Below are positions 1-5,501 of a DNA stretch of 8,223 bases, piece after piece. The notes beneath the pieces are model-generated. The model was not told the DNA's origin, made no database searches, and was given only the letters and a program-made list of their open reading frames with translations. Source of the DNA: Chitinophagaceae bacterium UBA4412 (GTDB lineage: Bacteria; Bacteroidota; Bacteroidia; Chitinophagales; Chitinophagaceae); contig DGQO01000044.1 of NCBI GenBank assembly GCA_002400445.1, positions 28,921 to 37,143 on the forward strand, read 5' to 3'. Every line of letters begins with the position of its first letter. The stretch's first letter is position 1. Made by a program: the position numbers and the translations under genes.

Positions 1-583
1 TTTCGGCGCCCGAAAAACCCTGCCATGTTTTCCAGCATAAAACGCAAAGTTCCTGAACAACCTCTCCCTGCACATAAAGTGCAAAATCCAGCCAGGAGGG
101 AATACCATCTACATCATTATAACGATCGGCAATATTAATACCACCTACCATGGCATGCTCACCGTCTATGACTACTACTTTATGGTGCAGCCGGCGCCCA
201 AAATAAAAATGCCTGCTTTTGAGAAATGGCTCAAAGAATCGGAAATGGATACCTTTTGCCTTCAGGTCCTGCACAAAATGATTGGGTAAAGCCTGGGATG
301 CATAACCATCTACCAGTAAGTGTACCTCCACACCACGAGCCACGGCTTCTTTAAGTGCTATGGCTACCATTGAACCCGTTTCATCTTCCTTAAAAATATA
401 GGTTTGAAGGTGGATGCTCTCCCTCGCATTTTTAATTAAATAAAGCAATTGGGAGAAGAAAGCGCTGCCTCCTTTCAAAATTTTTAAAGTGTTTTGTGCA
501 CAGTAAACGTTACCCGCATTGTTTTTACGATGACCGATAGCACCGGCAGTTCTGCTCTCTGAACTAAACTTTTGAAAAGCCAT
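1..583 (-). CDS. Phospholipase D / cardiolipin synthase-like protein, N-terminal part (truncated by window edge)
   Basis: This is an open minus-strand frame from ATG at 583 to the left edge with no stop, giving 194 residues. It is seen only by reading the reverse strand, because the gene is incomplete here. The protein opens without a hydrophobic segment. It continues with a region resembling the PLD-family N-domain (residues 30-93, including SIHLQTYIF and RGVEVHLLVDGYAS). It then carries a full HxKx4D catalytic motif: H133, K135 and D140 in HHKVVVIDG, followed by the family-typical GGINIADRY. Enzymes of this superfamily use two HKD motifs; the second would lie beyond the window. Known members make cardiolipin from phosphatidylglycerol or hydrolyse phospholipids. 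The soluble-looking N-terminus resembles ClsB-like proteins more than membrane-anchored ClsA, but the exact substrate is inferred. A TTG two codons upstream is a possible alternative start. The gene is divergent from the fibre cluster. Confidence 0.9.
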   Translation of the reverse strand, partial: MAFQKFSSESRTAGAIGHRKNNAGNVYCAQNTLKILKGGSAFFSQLLYLIKNARESIHLQTYIFKEDETGSMVAIALKEAVARGVEVHLLVDGYASQALPNHFVQDLKAKGIHFRFFEPFLKSRHFYFGRRLHHKVVVIDGEHAMVGGINIADRYNDVDGIPSWLDFALYVQGEVVQELCVLCWKTWQGFSGAE

Positions 584-644
584 ACTCAAATTTAGTTATG
601 CGTGACCAAAATAAATATATAACTCTCATCGTTATTGTTGTTAC

Positions 645-672
645 CCGGGCATATAGCGCAGCTTGTGCCCGG
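645..672. repeat. GC-rich inverted repeat (hairpin) in divergent intergenic region
   Basis: The arms CCGGGCA (645-651) and TGCCCGG (666-672) are perfect 7-base inverted repeats around a 14-base loop. The loop itself holds a short AGC/GCT pairing. No T-tract follows on either strand, so it does not look like an intrinsic terminator. It could be an operator, a structured leader element or a dispersed palindrome. The arms are seen directly in the sequence; any function is unknown. Confidence 0.45.
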
Positions 673-747
673 AACTAACGGTGTATCCGTATGCCGCAGA
701 AAACCATTTCTAACTTTAAATTCCATCTAAACAATCCAACCAGAACA

Positions 748-837
748 ATGATGCACTCACCCCAGGCAAGACTGCTGGCCGCTTTAGAGAACACTACAGG
801 TAGTGATTCGCTTTTGATGATGCAGGAAAACATTTAA
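748..837 (+). CDS. Possible 29-residue small ORF / leader peptide of unknown function
   Basis: The ORF runs ATG ATG ... TAA and gives MMHSPQARLLAALENTTG followed by a methionine-rich end (LLMMQENI). The frame is open upstream to 679, so a 48-residue version starting at ATG 691 is also possible. There is no signal peptide, no recognisable motif and no ribosome-binding site beyond the A-rich CCAGAACA leader. Its end overlaps the candidate -7 element of the downstream promoter. If that promoter is real, the ORF lies outside the main transcript. It may be chance, a gene remnant or a real small protein. It has no homologue that I recognise. Confidence 0.2.
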   Translation: MMHSPQARLLAALENTTGSDSLLMMQENI

Positions 838-842
838 ATTTT
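813..842 (+). promoter_or_regulatory. Candidate Bacteroidota-type promoter for the fibre cluster
   Basis: TTTG at 813-816 is followed after 18 bases by TAAATTTT at 835-842. This matches the Bacteroidota primary sigma consensus (-33 TTTG, -7 TAnnTTTG) at all but the last base of the -7 box, with normal spacing. Transcription would start near 848-850, leaving a short A-rich leader of about 31 bases before the ATG at 881. It is the best match found in the intergenic region, but such motifs are short and AT-rich. Confidence 0.4.
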
Positions 843-880
843 AACTCCCCCAAAATTTACCTTAAAAAAAACGAATACAA

Positions 881-1390
881 ATGAAAAAAGCATGTAAACT
901 TTTTACAGTAATTATGGCAATTGCAGGATTCGGAACATCTGCTTCGGCCCAAACGGTAAACACCGTAATAGGAGCAAAGGTAGTGGCTGCAATCACCCTT
1001 GCAGAAGTGTCACCAATGCATTTTGGAACCATGACCTCTCCCACAACTATTAGCCAAGTTAACTTACTTGATGATGGTTCACGCACTACAACAGGTGATG
1101 TAACGCTGCTGGCCCAGTTGCCAAATCCTGCCGCTGCATCTTATGAAGTAACGGGCGAAGGCGGTGCAACATACGCTATCACTTTACCAGCAACTGCAAC
1201 CATTTCTAATGGTATACCAGCGAACAACATGACTGTTTCTAATTTTGTATGTTCTATACCTTCATTGGTGGGCACAATTAGTTTCTCAGGCACAGACGAA
1301 TTCACCCTTGGTGCTAAGCTTACCCTGGCTGCAGGTCAGGCAAGCGGTAGCTATGCAGGTACATTTGATGTGAGTGTGGCGTACAATTAA
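881..1390 (+). CDS. Secreted DUF4402 protein, probable major fibre subunit
   Basis: This is a 169-residue protein. A clear Sec signal peptide (residues 1-23, ending ASA before Q24) is followed by a single DUF4402-type beta-sandwich. Family hallmarks seen are PMHFG at 45-49, DDGSRTTTGDV at 64-74, the EVTGEGGATYAITLP strand pair at 89-103, and the C-terminal end GSYAGTFDVSVAY with a penultimate tyrosine. The PMHFG segment resembles the LxFG signature of spore-coat-U/archaic pilin subunits. Between the cleavage site and FG there are 24 residues rich in alternating hydrophobics (VNTVIGAKVVAAITL), which could act as a donor strand for subunit polymerisation. There is one cysteine in the mature chain (C124), so no internal disulfide. 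It is the first gene of a cluster with a PapD-like chaperone and an usher-like protein, and is followed by a strong terminator, as expected for the most abundant subunit. The family assignment is strong; the fibre role is inferred from context. The start codon follows an A-rich leader with no Shine-Dalgarno sequence. Confidence 0.88.
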   Translation: MKKACKLFTVIMAIAGFGTSASAQTVNTVIGAKVVAAITLAEVSPMHFGTMTSPTTISQVNLLDDGSRTTTGDVTLLAQLPNPAAASYEVTGEGGATYAITLPATATISNGIPANNMTVSNFVCSIPSLVGTISFSGTDEFTLGAKLTLAAGQASGSYAGTFDVSVAYN

Positions 1391-1401
1391 AATAATATTT
1401 T

Positions 1402-1437
1402 AAAGAGGCCGGCGCCTGCTGGTCTCTTTTGTTTTTT
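1402..1437 (+). terminator. Strong intrinsic terminator after first DUF4402 gene
   Basis: The left arm AAAGAGGCCGGC (1402-1413) pairs with the right arm GCTGGTCTCTTT (1418-1429). This gives a 12-base-pair stem with two G-U wobbles, a GCCT tetraloop, and then TGTTTTTT (1430-1437). It begins 11 bases after the stop codon at 1390. No clear promoter was seen between it and the next ATG at 1472, so the downstream genes probably depend on read-through. Confidence 0.85.
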
Positions 1438-1471
1438 CCCTAACATCCAAACATCCACAAAAACCTACAAC

Positions 1472-2317
1472 ATGAAAAGCCTTAAAGGCATTTTTTGCGT
1501 TACAGCCACCCTACTTGGCTGTACTGCATTTGCGCAGGGCGACCTGCTCATTACGCCAAAAAGAATTTTGTTTGACGGCCGCAATGCAAAAGAAGAAATC
1601 AATATTGTAAATACGGGTAAGGATACGGCCACCTACTCCATTTCTTTTTTACAATACCGCATGCAGGAAGATGGCAGTTTTCAACAAATCAGCAGTCCCG
1701 ATTCCGGACAGTTGTTTGCCGATCCATATTTACGCATCTACCCCCGTAAAGTAACGCTTGCCCCAAGAGAAGCACAGGTGGTATCGCTGCAATGCAGGCG
1801 TACTGCGGATATGCAGCCCGGCGAATACCGCTCCCACCTCTATTTTAGAAGCGAAAAAAATATTCAGCCACTTGGACAGGAAACCGCTGTGCAGGATCCA
1901 GGCAAATTGAAAATAGAACTCATTCCTATTTTCGGAATCAGTATTCCCATCCTCATTCAAAGCGGCAACGTTCATGCGATTGCAACCCTCAGTTCTGCCA
2001 AACTTGAAACTGCTGCAGACCAATCGCAATTTGTAACCACAACCCTCACCCGGCAAGGTAACATGGGACTTTACGGCGATATCTCCATTGAGTTTATACC
2101 GGACACCGGTACGGCGGAAGAAGTAGCAAAACTGAGCAATGTGGGCGTGTACACCACTGTTAAAAAAAGAATACTGCAAATAAAACTGAAGAAGAAACTG
2201 GATCTGCGTAATAATCCAGGTGTACTCAAAGTGAAGTTTGTGAGCAGAACAGATCATACAGATACTGCACAGGCAGAAAGAGAAATTATCCTTAACGCTG
2301 CTACAGCCAGCCACTGA
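1472..2317 (+). CDS. PapD-like periplasmic fimbrial chaperone
   Basis: This 281-residue protein has an N-terminal export signal (about 1-21, AFA before Q22). Its first immunoglobulin-like domain, about residues 24-163, starts LLITPKRILFDGR; R31 lines up with the subunit-anchoring Arg8 of PapD (TRAVFDG). Further landmarks are an INIVNTGKDTATYSISF strand pair (43-59), LRIYPRKVTLAPREAQVV (87-104), and PGEYRSHLYF (116-125), a segment common in non-classical pilus chaperones. The strand around 148-162 has alternating hydrophobics (I156, I158, I160, I162), as expected of the G1 donor strand. The classical Lys112 equivalent is not evident there. The second domain (165-275) is long, making the protein larger than PapD (about 240 residues). 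Its inferred role is to cap and stabilise the DUF4402 subunits in the periplasm and deliver them to the usher encoded two genes downstream. LLGC at 14-17 could be read as a lipobox, so a lipoprotein form is a possible alternative. Confidence 0.85.
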   Translation: MKSLKGIFCVTATLLGCTAFAQGDLLITPKRILFDGRNAKEEINIVNTGKDTATYSISFLQYRMQEDGSFQQISSPDSGQLFADPYLRIYPRKVTLAPREAQVVSLQCRRTADMQPGEYRSHLYFRSEKNIQPLGQETAVQDPGKLKIELIPIFGISIPILIQSGNVHAIATLSSAKLETAADQSQFVTTTLTRQGNMGLYGDISIEFIPDTGTAEEVAKLSNVGVYTTVKKRILQIKLKKKLDLRNNPGVLKVKFVSRTDHTDTAQAEREIILNAATASH

Positions 2318-2327
2318 TGATCTTGAC

Positions 2328-2849
2328 ATGGAGGACTTCCTAAAAAAATACTTTAAAGGCATTGTTCAAACTTGCAGTCTTCTGTATATGGCCATGGCAT
2401 GGCCGATGCTTGCTTTGGCCCAGGAAAATGCTGTACAAAACAATGGCCTCACCAGCGTGCAGCCCATCCAATTCGGAGCATTTGCTGTTTCCGGAAACGG
2501 AGGCGGAACGATTACGGTAAGAGAAGATGGTACAAGAAGTTCTACCGGTGATATCGTATTGCTCTCGCAGGCACCTTTTGCCAGTGCGGCTGTTTTTGAA
2601 ATGCAAGCTTGCCCAGGAAAAAGAGTGATGATATCACCAGAACGAAACCTCAGACTGAATGCCGGAAACGGGCCTCCACTGAGAGTAGAACTTTTGTCTG
2701 CTGACAAAACAGGTGCTTTCAGTTTTATTTCCAGCGGTGATTGTCATTCTACTATTTCAATAAAACTAGGCGCCATTCTAATCATACCCGCTCACTGCAG
2801 TCCCGGAAATTACTCCGGGAATTTTAGCATTACGTACAACCAGGAATAA
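2328..2849 (+). CDS. Second, divergent DUF4402 protein; probable minor (tip or cap) subunit
   Basis: This 173-residue protein has a long signal peptide (1-31, basic K6/K7/K10, cleavage likely ALA before Q32). The DUF4402 core is recognisable by alignment with the first gene: PIQFG at 46-50, EDGTRSSTGDIVLLSQ at 66-81 (first gene: DDGSRTTTGDVTLLAQ), and the C-terminus LGAILIIPAHCSPGNYSGNFSITY. It differs in having three cysteines in the mature chain (C95, C139, C157). Only 17, mostly polar, residues precede the FG motif, against 24 hydrophobic-patterned ones in the first gene. A subunit without a good N-terminal donor strand would suit a fibre tip or a terminating position; this is inference. 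It starts 10 bases after the chaperone stop and overlaps the usher start by one base (TAATG), so the three genes are very likely one transcript. Confidence 0.8.
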   Translation: MEDFLKKYFKGIVQTCSLLYMAMAWPMLALAQENAVQNNGLTSVQPIQFGAFAVSGNGGGTITVREDGTRSSTGDIVLLSQAPFASAAVFEMQACPGKRVMISPERNLRLNAGNGPPLRVELLSADKTGAFSFISSGDCHSTISIKLGAILIIPAHCSPGNYSGNFSITYNQE

Positions 2850-5470
2850 TGAGAAAACATATGCATACTCACCCCGGCATCAGCAGCATTTCTGCAATGT
2901 ACCGGTATGCGCTATGCATTTTATTTCTACTCGTTGCTTCGCTTGCTGCAGAAGCACAGTCCTATGACGGGCAGGAAGATGATATCAGTACAGAATATGA
3001 TGAAGTAGCTGCAACGGGTTATCTCGATGGCGTTGGAAGTTTCGACATGACGGTGATCATTACAAGCCGGCAGCGCCTTTTTATAAATATTGAAGAACTG
3101 TTTAGGATCCTTGAGTTAAAATGTGAGCTGTCTGTAAGTGGAGATACGTTGCATGGATTTCTTGCAGATAAAGACGAACCGTGGAATATAGATTTTACGC
3201 AAAAAATAATCCAGGGAAAAAGAACCATCACCCACGGAAGACCCTACCTTATAAAAAACACGGGCTTTCTTTTTATAGATGCTGCGGTTTGCAAAGATGT
3301 ATTCAACCTGGAGATTACTTTTAATTACAGGGCACTTGCATGCAATATTAAACCAGGATTTGAATTGCCGCTGGTCAAAAAAATACGTTTGCAAAAAATA
3401 CACAACGCCTTATCCAATAAACCAGGCTTTCTTAAGCCCGCAGATACTGTACTACAAAGAAGCTATCATGTTATGCGGCTAGGCTCTGCAGACTGGGCAG
3501 CTACATTTACACAGATGTCTGGAGGTACCGGTACCCAAAGAATAAGTGCCGGCCTGGGTGGAGAACTCCTTTTTGGCGAAGCAAACCTTTACCTCAACTA
3601 TAGCAGCCTTCAAAAATTTGACAGCAGGCAAATGAATTTTTTATGGCGCTACAACGACAACAACAATAAGCTGGTAAGGCAGGCAGAAGCCGGGCGCATC
3701 AACAACCGACTCACCTCATATTTAAACGCACCCATCATTGGAGCAAGCCTGAGTAACGCTAGCACTGCCATAAGAAAAGCAAGCGGCTATTATGATATTG
3801 ATGAAGTAGCAGGACCAAACTGGGTAATAGAATTATACATTAATAATACACTGGCAGATTTCACAAAAGCAGATGCTGCCGGCCATTTTCGTTTCCAGGT
3901 ACCCATCACTTATGGCTTTACTACCGTAAAATTAAAATATTATGGTCCCGCTGGCGAAGAGCGTATTTTAGAAAAGAATTATAATACCTCTTTTACTTTG
4001 ATGCCTGCAGGCGAGATGGAATATAACCTGAGCGCCGGGATGCTGCAAGACAGCCTGCACAATAGGTTTGCCCGTGGGGAGGTTACCTACGGCCTTTCCC
4101 GGAAAGTGACGATGAGCAGTGGGCTGGAATATTTTTCTGCACTGCAGCATAGTCCTGCAATGCCGTTTGCTAAGCTCACTTACCAGCCAATGAGCAAGCT
4201 TCTGTTGAATGCAGAATATACGCATGACGTGCGCATATTGGGTTCTGCCAATTATTATTTTAGCCGCAATGCTTTTGCAGAAATTTCTGCTTCCACATTT
4301 GCAGCAGGACAAATGGCCATTCCGTTCAGCCCGGAAAAACAATGGAGTGCTAAACTTTCTTTACCGCTCAATTATCGCATGGCTTATGGCTTTGCGAGCC
4401 TGGAGTATAGCCGCCAGATTTTTCAAAGCTATACGAGCACGCTCTACACCATAAATGCATCTGCCTATTATCACAACCTGAGTTTAAACCTGGCAAACAC
4501 GCTAACCGTTTCAGAAATAAAAGGCCGAAGAAGTCTCGTAGGAAGATCAGCAATTAACACAGGCATTCGCCTGAAACAAAGCATCAATGTAAGGCCCTCT
4601 CTGATCTTTGATTTGAAGGAAAAAAACATTGCACAAACGGGCATCGATATAGAAAAAAGAATGCGCCATGGACTTATAAGTCTTGGCTACCAACAGCAGC
4701 TTATTACCCGTAATTACGTAATATCTGCCAGCCTGCGGTTAGATCTGAAGTACTTGCGTACGCAGGCTGCCACGGTAGTAAACAAAAATGCTGTAACTAC
4801 TTCACAAAGTGCTCAAGGGAGTTTGTTCTTTGGTGGTGGCCAGAGTAAAGTGATTGCAAGCAGCTATACAGCATTACATAAAGGCGGCATTATCATCCTG
4901 CCTTTTCTCGATATAAATGGCAATGGTCTCCAGGATAAAAACGAGCCCCTGGTAAAAGTGCATAATATTAAAGTAATGGGCGGCACAGCATTGCAACAAG
5001 CAAAGGATTCCATGATTCGCATACCAAACCTTACGGCTTTCAATACTTACCGTATTGAATTTGCAGATCGTGACCTGGATAATATCGCCTGGCGCTTTAG
5101 CCAGCACCAATATGATGTATTGGTAGATCCAAATCAATTCAAGCAGGTAAAGGTGCCTGTTGTAGTGATGGGAGAACTGAGTGGGTATGTGTATCTGAAT
5201 ACCAACAAGCAACTGCGTGGCCTTGGCCGGATAAAAGTAAAAATCCTGGATGAGGCTGAACAAGTGGTAGCTGAAACAATGAGCGAATCTGATGGCTTTG
5301 TGCAATACCTTGGTTTAAAACCCGGCAAGTACAAAGCTGTGCTCGATGAAGGACAGCTAAAAAGACTCACCCTTGCAGGCGAAAGAAAAACCTTTGCCTT
5401 CGAAATAAAAGAAGACCTGCAGGGCGATATTATTTCTTCATTAGAACTTTGGTTGAAGCGACCTGAATAA
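2849..5470 (+). CDS. Usher-like outer-membrane protein of a chaperone-usher-type system
   Basis: This 873-residue protein is close to the usual 800-870 of FimD/PapC ushers. It has a signal peptide (ending AEA before Q37). The N-terminal domain (about 45-170) contains RQRLFINIEELFRIL and three cysteines (C92, C148, C165), followed by FELPLVKKIRLQKI, an ELP-plus-basic junction seen in non-classical ushers. From about residue 205 the chain becomes a series of amphipathic beta strands, as in a barrel. It is interrupted at 322-371 by a plug-like beta domain (VIELYINNTLADF, GHFRFQVPITYG). The C-terminus (about 678-873) holds two Ig-like domains. The first starts with a DxNxNGxxDxxE loop (688-699) and the second has SDGFVQYLGLKPGKY (813-828). 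It would receive subunits from the chaperone and export them. The start at 2849 is chosen for the TAATG coupling; ATG at 2861 or 2897 is also in frame, and the latter (MYRYALCILFLLVA) gives a more typical signal peptide. Sequence similarity to classical ushers is low, so the assignment rests on architecture and neighbours. Confidence 0.75.
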   Translation: MRKHMHTHPGISSISAMYRYALCILFLLVASLAAEAQSYDGQEDDISTEYDEVAATGYLDGVGSFDMTVIITSRQRLFINIEELFRILELKCELSVSGDTLHGFLADKDEPWNIDFTQKIIQGKRTITHGRPYLIKNTGFLFIDAAVCKDVFNLEITFNYRALACNIKPGFELPLVKKIRLQKIHNALSNKPGFLKPADTVLQRSYHVMRLGSADWAATFTQMSGGTGTQRISAGLGGELLFGEANLYLNYSSLQKFDSRQMNFLWRYNDNNNKLVRQAEAGRINNRLTSYLNAPIIGASLSNASTAIRKASGYYDIDEVAGPNWVIELYINNTLADFTKADAAGHFRFQVPITYGFTTVKLKYYGPAGEERILEKNYNTSFTLMPAGEMEYNLSAGMLQDSLHNRFARGEVTYGLSRKVTMSSGLEYFSALQHSPAMPFAKLTYQPMSKLLLNAEYTHDVRILGSANYYFSRNAFAEISASTFAAGQMAIPFSPEKQWSAKLSLPLNYRMAYGFASLEYSRQIFQSYTSTLYTINASAYYHNLSLNLANTLTVSEIKGRRSLVGRSAINTGIRLKQSINVRPSLIFDLKEKNIAQTGIDIEKRMRHGLISLGYQQQLITRNYVISASLRLDLKYLRTQAATVVNKNAVTTSQSAQGSLFFGGGQSKVIASSYTALHKGGIIILPFLDINGNGLQDKNEPLVKVHNIKVMGGTALQQAKDSMIRIPNLTAFNTYRIEFADRDLDNIAWRFSQHQYDVLVDPNQFKQVKVPVVVMGELSGYVYLNTNKQLRGLGRIKVKILDEAEQVVAETMSESDGFVQYLGLKPGKYKAVLDEGQLKRLTLAGERKTFAFEIKEDLQGDIISSLELWLKRPE

Positions 5471-5501
5471 ACGCTACAAACATCATTTTTGCTTGCCTAT
5501 T

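Larger units (their letters stand above)
584..880. other. Divergent intergenic region between PLD-like gene and fibre cluster
   Basis: This stretch of 297 bases separates two divergent genes and must hold the promoters for both. It contains an AT-rich part next to the PLD-like gene (584-643), a GC-rich imperfect hairpin (645-672), a small plus-strand ORF (691- or 748-837), and a promoter-like arrangement just before the first DUF4402 gene. No RNA gene was recognised in it. Confidence 0.6.

Noticed and set aside
1..15. A short perfect hairpin (TTTCGG/CCGAAA) at the left edge
   Set aside because: It lies inside the PLD-like coding frame, is only 6 base pairs, and has no T-tract. It is ordinary coding sequence.
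587..594. A perfect TAnnTTTG (TAAATTTG on the minus strand) just before the PLD-like start codon
   Set aside because: Transcription would begin at or inside the start codon, and no TTTG lies at the required 18-20 base spacing upstream (the nearest is 12 bases away). It is probably chance in AT-rich DNA.
711..718. TAACTTTA as a second promoter -7 element upstream of the small ORF
   Set aside because: No TTG/TTTG element was found at suitable spacing upstream; the 813-842 arrangement is a better match.
1447..1461. Direct repeat ACATCCA-A-ACATCCA between the terminator and the chaperone gene
   Set aside because: Only two short adjacent copies are present, with no further units; this is within what chance gives in an A/C-rich leader.
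1730..2362. A 210-codon open frame on the minus strand across the chaperone gene
   Set aside because: It lies opposite a well-supported secreted protein with a clear family match, and its own translation shows no signal, motif or sensible composition. It is an antisense shadow.
5456..5501. A possible bidirectional terminator between the converging usher and ATPase genes
   Set aside because: Only a 4-base AGCG/CGCT pairing with an 11-base loop could be found, and no convincing T-tract follows directly. Support is insufficient.
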